Source of the DNA: Bacteroidota bacterium
GTDB lineage: Bacteria > Bacteroidota > Bacteroidia > Bacteroidales > Prolixibacteraceae
Assembly: GCA_023251435.1 (NCBI GenBank)
Contig: JAHEYU010000056.1
Coordinates: 1 to 42,306, forward strand
DNA length: 42,306 nt
Direction: 5' to 3'
How positions within the stretch are numbered: position 1 is the stretch's first letter; the number at the start of each line of letters is the position of its first letter. Positions 33,465 through 42,306 of the stretch are shown one piece after another. The position numbers and the translations under genes are program-made. The notes under the pieces are model-generated. The model was not told the origin of the DNA. It was given only the letters and a program-made list of their open reading frames with translations, and ran no database searches.

Positions 33465-33508
33465 AAAAAATCCCGAAATCTGAAGAAGATTTCGGGATTT
33501 TTTGTTTT
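33465..33508. terminator. Bidirectional terminator of the act operon
   Basis: A perfect 16-bp stem, AAAAAATCCCGAAATC (33465-33480) with its complement at 33488-33503, has a 7-nt loop and is followed by TTTTTTG. It also serves the convergent peptidase gene. Confidence 0.92.
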
Positions 33509-33515
33509 GGGAGAT

Positions 33516-34814
33516 TTATTTTTTCAGCACTTCCATCTTGCAATCAATTCCTGTCCACTCTTTAATCTTTCCAACGAATTCCTTCTTCATTTCTTCAGGC
33601 ATCGTTTTGATACGGGCAGTTCCGTGGTGGGCTCCCGGAATCAGGAACGATTTGGAGTTTACCCGATCGGTAACCAAAACACGTGGGGCCGACCAGGTAT
33701 CTATTCCGCCATAGATGTACAGAATGTTGTTCCCTTTTTCATCGAGCCAGTTTTTAAAATTGCGGTACAATTCAGGCGAAAACGAATTGGAGTTGGCTTT
33801 TTTCGGTGGAAAAATAGCCGACGGATTGGTGGTGAAATGTTTAATGTATTTCCTGAATGGCTCAATGTTATAACCATAATATCCGGTTTGCGTGGCCTGG
33901 TAATAATGTGATGCAAACTGTGCAATATCCCGATCGGAGAAAAAAGATATGTCGGATGTTTTGATGAGCTCGTTGAGGTAGTCGTCTAATTTTTTATTGG
34001 TGGGAATGCTGTCGCATGAGCGACCCCACTGCCAAAACGAGAACGAATATTCGAGTACAGCCAATTCAAACGATTTGCCAATGTTGCCGGTATAGTTAAA
34101 TTTTAGTCGTGCCCCTTTGGCATACCAGCTTAGTTTTTCGAGAGCCTTATCTTCGTTTTTCAACAGAAATTCCTGAAAATTATGGATTTTTTGCCGGCAT
34201 TCCGGAGTGCCAATGGTATCCAGAAAAGTATAAATCCGTTTATCTTCCAATTCGTTGTCGATGGGTGCCACATAAGGAATGGCTACATCAATATCTTCAG
34301 GATAAAAATAGTTGTAGTAAAGTGTAGTTTGTCCGCCTTTGCTAATGCCGGTGCTAAACCATTTGCCTTTATACAGTTGTTTGAAAAGCTGATTAACGGC
34401 ATGGAGGTCGGCAACGGCCTGTTCAATGGTGAGGTATTCCCATTGCATGGAATCGGGTATTGATTTGCCAAAATACCGGTACTCAACGCCGATGTTGTTG
34501 GCATTCAGGATCAGTTCCACTTCGTTTTGTCCGCGTCCCATTGCGTAGCCGTGGGTTTCCATTACAGTCGGGTTGTTAAAACCGCGATGCTTCAATTGTA
34601 CCCACTGATTAAAATATCCTTTCTCCGGATGTTGGTGATCGATAGGTTGTTTTACGAATAAATCGTAAGTCAGAAAAGCATCGCCGGGCTTCGTTACATT
34701 GGTAAACGAAACATTGGGTAAATTAAATAACTCCCGTTCGAGTTGTTGTTTGTCGGATTGGGCGAACGAATTCAACATAACCAAGCTAAAAATAAAAAGC
34801 AAAAATGATTTCAT
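33516..34814 (-). CDS. Secreted serine peptidase, S28/S37 (PS-10)-like
   Basis: Starting at the ATG complementary to 34812-34814 gives 432 residues with a signal peptide (M-K-S-F-L-L-F-I-F-S-L-V-M-L-N-S-F-A-Q); a TTG 30 nt upstream is the less likely alternative. The alpha/beta-hydrolase nucleophile is in S-T-G-I-S158-K-G-G-Q-T. The probable acid is in Y-G-G-I-D-T-W-S-A-P and the His in I-P-G-A-H-H-G-T. The fold matches tripeptidyl aminopeptidases of S37 (PF05576), close to S28 prolyl peptidases. It is periplasmic or secreted, probably degrading peptides. Confidence 0.82.
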   Translation of the reverse strand: MKSFLLFIFSLVMLNSFAQSDKQQLERELFNLPNVSFTNVTKPGDAFLTYDLFVKQPIDHQHPEKGYFNQWVQLKHRGFNNPTVMETHGYAMGRGQNEVELILNANNIGVEYRYFGKSIPDSMQWEYLTIEQAVADLHAVNQLFKQLYKGKWFSTGISKGGQTTLYYNYFYPEDIDVAIPYVAPIDNELEDKRIYTFLDTIGTPECRQKIHNFQEFLLKNEDKALEKLSWYAKGARLKFNYTGNIGKSFELAVLEYSFSFWQWGRSCDSIPTNKKLDDYLNELIKTSDISFFSDRDIAQFASHYYQATQTGYYGYNIEPFRKYIKHFTTNPSAIFPPKKANSNSFSPELYRNFKNWLDEKGNNILYIYGGIDTWSAPRVLVTDRVNSKSFLIPGAHHGTARIKTMPEEMKKEFVGKIKEWTGIDCKMEVLKK

Positions 34815-34971
34815 CGGTGAGGTACATAAGAATTTGAGCCGCAAAATAAGGAAAGCAGTTGGAAAGTCAAAGGGGATAAAGTCAGAAGTCAGAAGACCGG
34901 AGACGGAATATAGACACTCAGCGGTTGTGCCGCTCCCTTAGCGTCGATAGGCAGTCGAAGAGAGAATTACG

Positions 34972-35505
34972 CTAGTTTCGAATATAATGCAGTTGAACCA
35001 ATCCTTTTTCAAAAGATTTCGAACTGACCAGTTGTAGTTTTTGCTGCGGAAAAACCTGTCCAAACAACCGGATCCCGTCGCCCAGCAGCACAGGAATGAC
35101 AGAAACAGTCATTTCGTCGATTAAATTTTCCTGAAGCAAATGGCTGATTGTCTCGGCGCCACCGTCGCAATAGATGTTTTGGCCAGACTGGTTTTTTAGC
35201 GACAGGACCAAATCGGTGAGCTTCCCCGAAAAGAATACTGTTTTGCAGGAATCTGGTCGCGGGGTTCGGGTTATCACAAAAATCTGCCGGTCGCCATATG
35301 GAGATTCTACTCCCATCGATAGAACTTTATCGTACGTTTTTCGGCCCCAAATGACGGTATCCACCGTATTAATAAATTCGGAGTAGCCATAATCTTCGCC
35401 TTCCAACTCTACCTGATTTAAAAAACTGATGTCGTCATCGGTTTTGGCGATAAAACCATCAAGACTCATGGCGATAAAAAGGCAGAGTTTTCGGTTGTTT
35501 GACAT
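34972..35505 (-). CDS. RibD/dihydrofolate-reductase-like protein
   Basis: The start at ATG 35505 gives 177 residues beginning M-S-N-N-R-K-L-C-L-F-I-A-M-S-L-D-G-F-I-A, the family opening; longer in-frame starts would run into untranslated repeat sequence. D-T-V-I-W-G-R-K-T-Y-D follows near residue 50, and I-Y-C-D-G-G-A near 110 is the NADPH-binding GGA-type loop. These are RibD C-terminal domain (PF01872) features, but substrate specificity cannot be assigned and the stand-alone copy is not a riboflavin gene by context. It is followed at the 5' side by the YyaL-like gene. Confidence 0.85.
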   Translation of the reverse strand: MSNNRKLCLFIAMSLDGFIAKTDDDISFLNQVELEGEDYGYSEFINTVDTVIWGRKTYDKVLSMGVESPYGDRQIFVITRTPRPDSCKTVFFSGKLTDLVLSLKNQSGQNIYCDGGAETISHLLQENLIDEMTVSVIPVLLGDGIRLFGQVFPQQKLQLVSSKSFEKGLVQLHYIRN

Positions 35506-35521
35506 GTGTCCAGATTTTATT

Positions 35522-35573
35522 GTTACGAGTTGCGGGTTCCGGGATGCGTTACCAGAAACGCGCATCTCGTAAC
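35522..35573. repeat. Inverted repeat between the RibD-like and YyaL-like genes
   Basis: GTTACGAG (35522-35529) pairs with CTCGTAAC (35566-35573), and inside it GATGCG (35543-35548) pairs with CGCATC (35561-35566). The GTTGCGGGTT-type interior resembles other small Bacteroidota palindromes. Confidence 0.5.
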
Positions 35574-35587
35574 ACGCAACAGAAGAA

Positions 35588-37633
35588 CTATCCAAATGAT
35601 TGTTGCTGGTTCAAATGGAGCAATGTAAGTGCTTCCTCCACTGTTTCCACGGGCAGTCGACAGGCATTGTCCTGACAAATGTAAATCAAGGTTTTCCCTG
35701 GGACGTAACGATTTTTCAGCAATGACAAATCATTTTCAGTTGTTCCGGCGCAAAAAATTACGTTGGGCAAATGGTTTTTCTGAAGTTCATTCAGTAAGTT
35801 GATGGCATTTTCTCCCACAATTGCCACTTCGAAATGATTGCCGCTCAAATCGAGCATCAGTTGTGACCAGTTGCTGTAACCTGAAGGATAGTCCGTCATG
35901 TTGCCAATGATCCGATTGAACATTTTTTTTGCCGTTTTTAGATAGTCCGGTTGGTCGAGCAAATAGGAGAGCCGAAACAGATTTTTGGCCATCACCGAAT
36001 TGGAAGCAGGTATCACATTATCGTGAATTTCAATGGTTCGGGTAATTAAATCGGTTTGTTGCTGTGCAGTGAAATAGAAAATGGATTTTTGCTCATCGTA
36101 AAAATCGTTAAAAGCGGTTTCAGTTAGTTTCCTGGCATTGTTGAGCCATTCTGCATTTCCGGTAACTTCAAAAATAGCGGTGAACGCTTCGATGGCAAAG
36201 GCATAATCTTCCAGAAAACCCGAAATTTTCGCCTGGTTATTTTTGTATGAATGAAGCATTTTTTCGTCTCGAGTCATCATCTTTTGTTTCAGGAAGCTGG
36301 CATTTGCAAGAGCCAATTCCAGATATTCCGGATTGCCAAAAGCCTTGTAACAACTGATTAATCCGGAAATGGTCATGGCATTCCACGAGGCCAGGATTTT
36401 GTCATCGAGTCCGGGTCGCACCCGTTTTTCGCGTTCTTTTAGCAAAGTTTGTTTCCAGCTTCGGGTTTTAATTTCCAACTCATCAACGGATAGCAGGTTT
36501 TTTTCTGCAAATGAATGGTTGTCTTCGGTTCGCATCAGGATATAGTGGTTGTGCTCCCAAAAGCCCAGCGAATTGATGTTGTAATAATCACCGAAAAGCG
36601 TAAAATCAGCGCCTAAAATTTGTGCCAATTCCGTTTTTGTCCATATGTAGAATTTCCCTTCTTCGCCTTCGCTGTCGGCATCCAAAGCCGAATAAAACCC
36701 GTTTTCAGGCGATAACAATTCCCGTTTCAGGAATTCAACGGTTTCCGAAACCACCTGCTGATACAATGGATTTGAATCAGTTTGGTAAGCTTCGGCATAC
36801 AGTTGCAAAAGTTGGGCATTGTCGTAGAGCATTTTTTCGAAGTGCGGAACTTTCCATATTTCGTCGGTCGAATAGCGGGCAAAACCACCACCAATTTGAT
36901 CGTAAAGTCCGCCAAAAGCCATTTTTTGCAGAGTTAGTTTTACCTGCTCAACTATTCTTTCATCCTTAAATTCTTGTCCGGTTCGCAGTAGAAATTGCCA
37001 GTTATTCGGAAGCATAAACTTGGGAGCGCCTTTCGTACCGCCATGTTTCGTATCAAAATAGCTTTGCCACTTTTTCACAAGCGAAGGTACAAACAGCGGA
37101 TCGATTACTGATCTTTCTCCGGAAATCGGAACCAGCGAGTTTTGCTCAATTCCCTCTTGCAGTTTTACCGCGTATTCCAGTGTTTTTTTCGGGTTTTCAG
37201 CATAAAATTTAGACACGGCTTCCAGTGCCTCCATCCAGTTTCCTTTCTGAAAGTATGTTCCGCCCCAGATTGGACGGCCATCGGGCAACGCAATGCAGTT
37301 GAGCGGCCAACCTCCGCGACCGGTTAAAAGTTGGACCGCAGTCATGTAAATGTGGTCGATGTCGGGCCGTTCTTCGCGGTCAACTTTAATGCAAACAAAA
37401 TGATCGTTCATGATTTGCGCCACTTCCGGGTCTTCAAACGACTCATGTTCCATCACGTGGCACCAGTGACAAGCCGAATAGCCGATACTGATGAGTAAAA
37501 GTTTGTTTTCGGTTTTGGCCCGATTTAACGCGTTTTCGCCCCACGGCTGCCAGTTCACCGGATTATGCGCGTGCTGCAATAAATACGGCGATGTTTCGTG
37601 AATCAGTGCATTGGTGTATTTTGCTTGTTCCAT
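35588..37633 (-). CDS. YyaL/SPATA20-like thioredoxin-domain protein (DUF255)
   Basis: The start at ATG 37633 gives 681 residues beginning [28 protein letters not shown]. The N-terminal DUF255 thioredoxin-like domain has [10 protein letters not shown] (CxxC) and [10 protein letters not shown]. The remaining part is an (alpha/alpha)6 glycosidase-like domain with [22 protein letters not shown] and [11 protein letters not shown]. The family is conserved from bacteria to humans without a settled activity. It is a cytoplasmic protein. Confidence 0.93.
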   Translation of the reverse strand: MEQAKYTNALIHETSPYLLQHAHNPVNWQPWGENALNRAKTENKLLLISIGYSACHWCHVMEHESFEDPEVAQIMNDHFVCIKVDREERPDIDHIYMTAVQLLTGRGGWPLNCIALPDGRPIWGGTYFQKGNWMEALEAVSKFYAENPKKTLEYAVKLQEGIEQNSLVPISGERSVIDPLFVPSLVKKWQSYFDTKHGGTKGAPKFMLPNNWQFLLRTGQEFKDERIVEQVKLTLQKMAFGGLYDQIGGGFARYSTDEIWKVPHFEKMLYDNAQLLQLYAEAYQTDSNPLYQQVVSETVEFLKRELLSPENGFYSALDADSEGEEGKFYIWTKTELAQILGADFTLFGDYYNINSLGFWEHNHYILMRTEDNHSFAEKNLLSVDELEIKTRSWKQTLLKEREKRVRPGLDDKILASWNAMTISGLISCYKAFGNPEYLELALANASFLKQKMMTRDEKMLHSYKNNQAKISGFLEDYAFAIEAFTAIFEVTGNAEWLNNARKLTETAFNDFYDEQKSIFYFTAQQQTDLITRTIEIHDNVIPASNSVMAKNLFRLSYLLDQPDYLKTAKKMFNRIIGNMTDYPSGYSNWSQLMLDLSGNHFEVAIVGENAINLLNELQKNHLPNVIFCAGTTENDLSLLKNRYVPGKTLIYICQDNACRLPVETVEEALTLLHLNQQQSFG

Positions 37634-37723
37634 GTTTCCTTTCTGAATTTGATAAGGGAAACAAGCGGGTGGGGAAGAAAGTTTTTTAGAAATACAGGAA
37701 GGAATCAATTCCTACTTTACACT

Positions 37724-38029
37724 TCAAAAATCAATGATCTTGAGATCTTCTGGATTCTGACGACAATCCCAAATAGTATGTACAATAATTTGAGTTGGTT
37801 CTACCTCATAAAAAATGATAAAATTATTAAATACCAACCCCCGAACAGATTCAATTTCTGATTTTATACCGATCTCTGGTTGCTTTAGGATTTGAGATAA
37901 TTGCTTTTTAATTGCTGCATTTAATTTTACTGAATAAACTTTGCTCTGATTTCTATCAGCATAAAATTCGAGAATTTGAAAAAGCTTAATTCTTGCTCTA
38001 TGAGACCAAATTATTTTGCGTTTGCCCAT
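37724..38029 (-). CDS. RelE/ParE superfamily toxin
   Basis: This 101-residue protein has the ParE/RelE fold: W-S-H-R-A-R-I-K-L-F-Q-I-L-E-F-Y-A-D-R-N near the start, V-R-G-L-V-F-N-N-F-I-I-F-Y-E-V in the sheet core, and the ending I-V-H-T-I-W-D-C-R-Q-N-P-E, the characteristic W-D-x-R-Q-x-P motif of ParE toxins. ParE members poison gyrase, but sequence alone cannot separate gyrase from ribosome targets. It overlaps the upstream antitoxin by 19 nt, so the two are translationally coupled. Confidence 0.88.
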   Translation of the reverse strand: MGKRKIIWSHRARIKLFQILEFYADRNQSKVYSVKLNAAIKKQLSQILKQPEIGIKSEIESVRGLVFNNFIIFYEVEPTQIIVHTIWDCRQNPEDLKIIDF

Positions 38030-38247
38030 TTTGCAATTTCTTTGTCAAGTTCTGATTGTTCGATAAAGCAACCTTTTTCAATTTCTTTTTTTGACTTAAT
38101 AATTTCGGTGCGTTGTTCCAGAGTTAATTTAAGCACTTGTTCTCTGGATTTGGAGTCAAGAATACTTTTTATCTCATTTAAAAATGCGACATCATCAATT
38201 TCATTTATTCTATTAATAAGTATTTTTTTCAGTTGAATCGTTGTCAT
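38011..38247 (-). CDS. Antitoxin of the ParE-type module
   Basis: The start at ATG 38247 gives 78 residues (M-T-T-I-Q-L-K-K-I-L). The protein is mostly helical and highly charged: I-L-D-S-K-S-R-E, L-T-L-E-Q-R-T-E-I, and the ending S-E-L-D-K-E-I-A-K-W. The last part resembles the toxin-wrapping tail of addiction-module antitoxins (PF09720-like). It lies in the usual antitoxin-first order and overlaps the toxin by 19 nt. An upstream in-frame ATG at 38286 is possible but unneeded. Confidence 0.78.
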   Translation of the reverse strand: MTTIQLKKILINRINEIDDVAFLNEIKSILDSKSREQVLKLTLEQRTEIIKSKKEIEKGCFIEQSELDKEIAKWANAK

Positions 38248-38333
38248 ACTTTTAAATTTTGTGTCTGTAAATTTATAAATTCCCATTGAGATACAGTGAA
38301 ATTACAGACTGATGTTTTCGGGAGTCATAGAGA

Positions 38334-39116
38334 TTAAATCTCGATCTCGCCCCTCAGATAAGTCACCGCTTTCCCTGCAATCAGAACCCGGTCACCCGAA
38401 AGCGAGCACCACAATTGGCCGCCACGGGCTGAAAGTTGGAGTGCAGTCATTTCGGTTTTATTGAGTCGTTTTGCCCAAAACGGAATCAAAGTGGTATGGG
38501 CTGAACCGGTCACGGGATCTTCATTTACGCCAACTGCCGGGGCAAAAAAACGGCTTACAAAATCAACTTCGTTTCCTTTGGCAGTAACCATGATTCCACG
38601 AGCATCAGTAGTTAGCAATAATGAAATGTCCGGCTGGAAATTGCGAATTGTTTCTTCCGAATCAAACAGCAAAAGGTAATCGGTTTTTCCTTTGAAGGTT
38701 GCCAGAGGGTGAACGCCGAAAGCCTCGGCAAAAACAGAAACTGCATCAACAGCTTGAGCAAAATCGGCAGGAAAGTTAAGTTGCAGTTTGGTTCCCTCTT
38801 TTTTGACCGTCAAAATTCCACTTCGGCTATTGAACTCTAATTGGTCTCCCTGATAATTCAGTTCATTAAACAAGATGTGTGCAGTGGCCAAAGTTGCATG
38901 GCCGCAAAGGTTTACTTCAGCTTTGGGCGTGAACCAGCGAATGTGAAAATGATCACCTTCAGGAATAAAAAAGGCAGTTTCCGATAAATTGTTTTCAGCA
39001 GCAATTTGTTGCATGGTTTCGTCGGTGAGCCATTCGGTTAATGGCACTACCGCTGCCGGATTTCCTTTAAAAAGTGCAGACGCGAACGCATCAGCCTGAT
39101 AAATTGGGAGTTTCAT
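38334..39116 (-). CDS. PhzF-family isomerase/epimerase
   Basis: This 260-residue protein has the PhzF opening Y-Q-A-D-A-F-A-S-x-L-F-x-G-N-P-A-A-V. The catalytic Glu46 lies in E-N-N-L-S-E-T-A-F-F, followed by R-W-F-T-P-x-x-E-V-x-L-C-G-H-A-T-L-A and E-D-P-V-T-G-S-A-H. It has a diaminopimelate-epimerase-like fold. In phenazine makers it isomerises DHHA; without phenazine genes here the substrate is unknown. It starts only 3 nt after the TonB-dependent receptor stop, so the two share a transcript. Confidence 0.93.
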   Translation of the reverse strand: MKLPIYQADAFASALFKGNPAAVVPLTEWLTDETMQQIAAENNLSETAFFIPEGDHFHIRWFTPKAEVNLCGHATLATAHILFNELNYQGDQLEFNSRSGILTVKKEGTKLQLNFPADFAQAVDAVSVFAEAFGVHPLATFKGKTDYLLLFDSEETIRNFQPDISLLLTTDARGIMVTAKGNEVDFVSRFFAPAVGVNEDPVTGSAHTTLIPFWAKRLNKTEMTALQLSARGGQLWCSLSGDRVLIAGKAVTYLRGEIEI

Positions 39117-39119
39117 AAA

Positions 39120-41582
39120 CTAGAATTTTACTGTCAGTTTCAGATTCAGTTTTCGTTTGGTGAGGTAATTCGGAACACCAAATAAATCGCCTGAATTGTT
39201 GGCCACCCACAAATAAGAAATGGTATTATTGATACCCAGCAAGTTAAACACTTCAAGGCTAAGCCACATGTCTTTAATAGAATTGAATGCTTTGTATCTG
39301 AATTTTCTGTGATCCTGATTGATCAGCACTTTTGAAAATCCCAAATCAATACGGCGATAAGGCGGAATACGAAATTTGTCCATGTAGCGTTCGGAGTTGG
39401 GCGGTCCTGTTGGAAGCCGTGATCCGTAAAATGCAGTCAGGTGCATTTTCCAGGTCGGATTTCCGGGAAAATAATCCTGAAAGAAAATACTGAAATTGAA
39501 ACGCTGATCGGTTGGCCGTGGAATGTAGCCATGCCCATCTTTCAGGATATCTTCTTCTGTTTTCATTAGAGAAAGGCTGGCCCACGATTCAATTCCGCTC
39601 ACAAATTCGCCATTTACCTTCATATCGAGTCCGGTAGCATAACCGTTGGCCGTTTGGTTTGGCAAATACCTGATACGAACATTGTCGATTTTATAAGGTG
39701 TCAGATTGGTCATCACCTTAAAATAAGCTTCAGAACTGAACTTGAAAGGACGATCCCAAGCGCGAAAAATATAATCGGCTCCGAATAGTACCTGCGTCGA
39801 ACGTTGAGCTTTTGTGTCAGGATAAATGGTTCCGGTCTGCCCCTTCAGCTCCTTATAAAATGCAGGCTGTGAGTAAATTCCTCCTGAAAGGTGAAAAACA
39901 AAATTAGCATCCCAGTCGGGATAATATCGGAAAGTACCACGCGGACTAAGCAAAAACTCATCGGAATACGACCAGTACTGAGCGCGAATACCACCGGTTG
40001 CATACAAAGCACCTTTTTTGATTGGTATTTGATAAGTATCCTGAATGTAAGCAGTAAATCGGGTGGAATTCATGCTGTAGTCTGTAAATAAAGAACTATA
40101 AAGGTTAAGTTCTCTTTCAGCTTCGACTTTAGGATCGTAAGGTTTTCCCGGATCGAACTCATCGTAAGGTAACGAATATCCGGTCGAATCGCGCAAAATC
40201 CATTCACTCATCTTGTCGTCAATCATTTCCGTTTGAACTTTAAATCCCCAGTTAAGCAGATGATTTTCTGAACTACAGGCTCCTTTGTGTTCGAAGCTAT
40301 AAACGGTGGCATCCAGGTAATTGCGGGCATGATTTATAAAAGTTCCGATACCAATATTCAAAACACTGTCGCCCAGATTTTCAGATCCCAAATTGCGCTC
40401 CAGCTCATTCAGAAAATAGTCTCCCCTGATATCGTAAGTTTCTTCTTCCTTCGAAATAAAGGCCGATGCGATGAATTTCAGGTTCAATCTGTCGCCCGGA
40501 TGGTAATTTGCAACCAAGGCACCGGTACTTGTCACAAACCTGTCTACCTCCTGACCTTCAAAATAAACAGTGGCGCTATATGCCTGATTAAAGGTTCCGA
40601 AACTTGTTTTTCGTGTCTGGGGAATAAATAGATACTGATTTTGAGCAATGTTACCAAGAAACGAAACATCGAACGATTTGCTGAATTTATAGGTCAGGTA
40701 AGTTTGTGCATCAACAAAACGAGGATTGTATTCACCTTTTTCGTCAAGAGTTCCCAACAGATACCGGTTGGTTTTGTAACGAATTCCGGAGATATGCGAA
40801 AATTTTCCGTTTTTGCTCAGGTCTTCCAGTTGAATGGAGCCGCCCAGCAAACTTACTGAAGCAGATCCTGCAAATTCAGTAGGTTTCCGGTATTTAATAT
40901 CGAGTACCGACGACATTTTGTCGCCGTATTTGGCATCGAAGCCACCCGCCGAAAACTCGATGGATGAAACCATGTCAGAATTAATAAAGCTCATCCCCTC
41001 CTGCTGTCCGGCACGAATTAAAAAGGGGCGATAAACCTCAATATCATTCACATACACCAGATTCTCGTCAAAATTTCCACCTCTTACCGAATATTGCGAG
41101 CTCAATTCGTTGTTGGTCGAAACCCCAGGAAGCGTTTTAATCAGCGCTTCCACCCCGCCTGTTCCGGCATCAGTAATATTGTTAAGATATTTGGAATCAA
41201 TACGTTCGATGTTGGTTTTATTTCGCCGGTGTTGGGTTACCTGCACCTCGCCAATTTCCTGATCAACCTGTTGAATCACCACGCTCATTTCGAGCCGCTG
41301 CTCTTCAGTAGCTGTAATGGTTTTCTCGACCGTTTGATATCCGATCATCGAATAGGTAATTACAACCGATTTTTTGGCGGGAATACGCAGAAGGTACTCG
41401 CCATCACGATTTGAAACAGTACCAATGGTCGAATTCTTAAGCGAAATATTGGCCAGTTCAACAGGCTTGCCGTTTTGGTCGGTTACTTTTCCAAACAAAG
41501 TGGCATTGTTGCTTTGTGCAAACAGACCTGAAATATGCAGGAAAAGGGCGGTAACGATTAAAAAAGATTTGATTGACGTCAT
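39120..41582 (-). CDS. TonB-dependent receptor with N-terminal carboxypeptidase-regulatory-like domain
   Basis: The product has 820 residues. The signal peptide is M-T-S-I-K-S-F-L-I-V-T-A-L-F-L-H-I-S-G-L-F-A-Q. The regulatory-like beta-sandwich (about 27-110) has L-F-G-K-V-T-D-Q-N-G-K-P-V-x-L-A-N-I and Y-S-M-I-G-Y-Q-T-V. The plug (about 115-230) has S-S-I-E-F-S-A-G-G-F-D-A-K-Y-G-D-K-M, and the 22-strand barrel runs to the end. No SusD-like partner is adjacent, so it may import siderophores, cobalamin-type or peptide ligands rather than glycans. PhzF is coupled behind it. The start is the ATG at 41582. Confidence 0.92.
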   Translation of the reverse strand: MTSIKSFLIVTALFLHISGLFAQSNNATLFGKVTDQNGKPVELANISLKNSTIGTVSNRDGEYLLRIPAKKSVVITYSMIGYQTVEKTITATEEQRLEMSVVIQQVDQEIGEVQVTQHRRNKTNIERIDSKYLNNITDAGTGGVEALIKTLPGVSTNNELSSQYSVRGGNFDENLVYVNDIEVYRPFLIRAGQQEGMSFINSDMVSSIEFSAGGFDAKYGDKMSSVLDIKYRKPTEFAGSASVSLLGGSIQLEDLSKNGKFSHISGIRYKTNRYLLGTLDEKGEYNPRFVDAQTYLTYKFSKSFDVSFLGNIAQNQYLFIPQTRKTSFGTFNQAYSATVYFEGQEVDRFVTSTGALVANYHPGDRLNLKFIASAFISKEEETYDIRGDYFLNELERNLGSENLGDSVLNIGIGTFINHARNYLDATVYSFEHKGACSSENHLLNWGFKVQTEMIDDKMSEWILRDSTGYSLPYDEFDPGKPYDPKVEAERELNLYSSLFTDYSMNSTRFTAYIQDTYQIPIKKGALYATGGIRAQYWSYSDEFLLSPRGTFRYYPDWDANFVFHLSGGIYSQPAFYKELKGQTGTIYPDTKAQRSTQVLFGADYIFRAWDRPFKFSSEAYFKVMTNLTPYKIDNVRIRYLPNQTANGYATGLDMKVNGEFVSGIESWASLSLMKTEEDILKDGHGYIPRPTDQRFNFSIFFQDYFPGNPTWKMHLTAFYGSRLPTGPPNSERYMDKFRIPPYRRIDLGFSKVLINQDHRKFRYKAFNSIKDMWLSLEVFNLLGINNTISYLWVANNSGDLFGVPNYLTKRKLNLKLTVKF

Positions 41583-41723
41583 GTGGGCAAAAATAATACT
41601 TCCGGAATAATAAACTGTTCAAGAGCTTATTAATTGTTTTGTGAAAAGGATTTTTGTCGGCCCTATGTTATTATTAACTTTGAATTTCCGGAAGAGAAAT
41701 CTAAACTTAAAAATATTGCTGAT

Positions 41724-42155
41724 ATGGCTTCACGCGACTATCTTATTCGTCAATTCGAAGAAATGGGCTATTTCCTGTCCGGGTTACTCCGAAAGATTCT
41801 GAAAATGAAAGAAGAAAACCAGCAGGAACAAATGACTTCGGCTGTGCGCGAATCACTCATTCATGAAATAAATTTAGACATCGATCAGGTAATTATGCTT
41901 GAGAATCAAGACTTTTTAAGTATTATGAAAGGGAAATTCACTTCGGAAGACCAACTTGAAAAGCTGGCTGACATTCTGAAGATTTTAGGTCAGGAGCTCG
42001 AACATTCGATTACGGTTACCAAGGCGAATTATATACTGAAAGCCTTGTTCCTCTTCAGTTACCTTCAGGAAAACAGTTCAGTATTTTCGTACGAACGTCG
42101 CGAAAAAATTCTTGAATTGCAGGAAATTATACGTATTAAGGAACTTTATAAATAA
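41724..42155 (+). CDS. Small helical protein, DUF6483-like, unknown function
   Basis: I chose ATG 41724 (M-A-S-R-D-Y-L-I-R-Q-F-E-E-M-G-Y-F-L) over the in-frame ATG at 41634 because the extension is unlike the family. The product has 143 residues and is almost entirely helical. The opening D-Y-L-I-R-Q-F-E-E-M with following L-L-R-K-I-L resembles the DUF6483 group. It reads into a YjbQ-type gene after 3 nt. The function is unknown. Confidence 0.65.
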   Translation: MASRDYLIRQFEEMGYFLSGLLRKILKMKEENQQEQMTSAVRESLIHEINLDIDQVIMLENQDFLSIMKGKFTSEDQLEKLADILKILGQELEHSITVTKANYILKALFLFSYLQENSSVFSYERREKILELQEIIRIKELYK

Positions 42156-42158
42156 ATT

Positions 42159-42306
42159 ATGACAGAACAACTCGAAATAACGCTTCCAGCCTTTAAACGC
42201 GGTTATCATCTGATTACTGATTTGATCGAGAAGCAGTTACCAAAGCTTCCGGAAAAGGGTCTGGTAAATATTCTTATTCAGCACACTTCTGCCGGAATTA
42301 GTCTGA
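42159..42306 (+). CDS. YjbQ/UPF0047-family protein (truncated by the window)
   Basis: ATG 42159 opens 49 residues that run off the right edge: M-T-E-Q-L-E-I-T-L-P, R-G-Y-H-L-I-T-D, G-L-V-N-I-L-I-Q-H-T-S-A-G-I-S-L. The H-T-S-A motif and preceding G-L-x-x-x-x-x-x-H-T-S are characteristic of YjbQ, a family with secondary thiamine-phosphate synthase activity. It starts 3 nt after the preceding stop, so cotranscription is near certain. Confidence 0.85.
   Translation, partial: MTEQLEITLPAFKRGYHLITDLIEKQLPKLPEKGLVNILIQHTSAGISL

Noticed and set aside
33516-38247. A defence island around the ParE-type module
   Set aside because: The neighbours are metabolic or housekeeping genes; a lone toxin-antitoxin pair does not make a defence locus.

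Overview
The window reads as chromosome of a Bacteroidota bacterium, most likely an aerobic or facultative member of Bacteroidia (Marinilabiliales/Prolixibacteraceae-like; this placement is inference). The reasons are a complete alternative complex III operon (actABCDEF), LytTR-type response regulators, a carboxypeptidase-regulatory-domain TonB-dependent receptor, a PorT-type barrel, Bacteroidota-type promoters (TTTG, about 19 nt, then TAnnTTTG), few Shine-Dalgarno sequences, and families such as DUF2200, DUF3795, DHCW-cupin and head-GIN/DUF2807 lipoproteins.

Layout. 1-3.7 kb is accessory: a PIN toxin with the tail of its antitoxin, a DUF2975/XRE pair, an orphan lipoprotein, DUF2200 and a CPBP protease, with attC-like inverted-repeat sequence behind two of the gene groups. 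3.8-9.8 kb holds small housekeeping or unknown genes: DUF3795, DHCW cupin plus a leucine-rich-repeat protein, a head-GIN lipoprotein, a Wzx-type flippase followed by an AlkD-like protein, and a Bax-inhibitor-1 homologue. 9.84-11.92 kb has no credible gene and is an island of nested, palindromic short repeats. 11.9-17.8 kb carries a BlaI/M56 sensor pair with a visible operator, a PorT barrel and two adjacent Fic genes, the second fused to a Bro-N domain; related stem-loops punctuate this block. 17.9-23.4 kb holds a TlpA-type thioredoxin, a GNAT-like protein, rpmE2 and lon. 23.4-24.9 kb (minus) is a two-gene LytTR regulator operon in which the first gene has lost its phosphoacceptor Asp. 25.2-33.5 kb is the act operon. 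33.5-41.6 kb (minus) encodes an S28/S37-like peptidase, a RibD/DHFR-like reductase, a YyaL/SPATA20-like protein, a ParE-type toxin-antitoxin pair, a PhzF isomerase and a TonB-dependent receptor. The right end starts a plus-strand pair of an unknown small protein and a truncated YjbQ-family gene.

Working together. ActA-F should form the membrane quinol:acceptor oxidoreductase of the respiratory chain. The terminal oxidase genes that often follow are absent here, so the oxidase must lie elsewhere. BlaI and the M56 protease form a signal-dependent derepression switch whose operator overlaps the -33 box. The first Fic gene has repeated GTAAA/TTTAC half-sites over its own promoter that could be bound by its C-terminal winged helix.

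The most unusual items are the Bro-N-Fic fusion beside a second Fic gene, the Asp-to-Glu pseudo-receiver, the M56 protease with several ExbD-like repeats, a five-copy three-hairpin dispersed repeat, and a roughly 340-bp element with 30-bp inverted ends inserted into another repeat. I did not find a convincing wholly new defence or biosynthetic system. Positions were read by eye and no database search was run.
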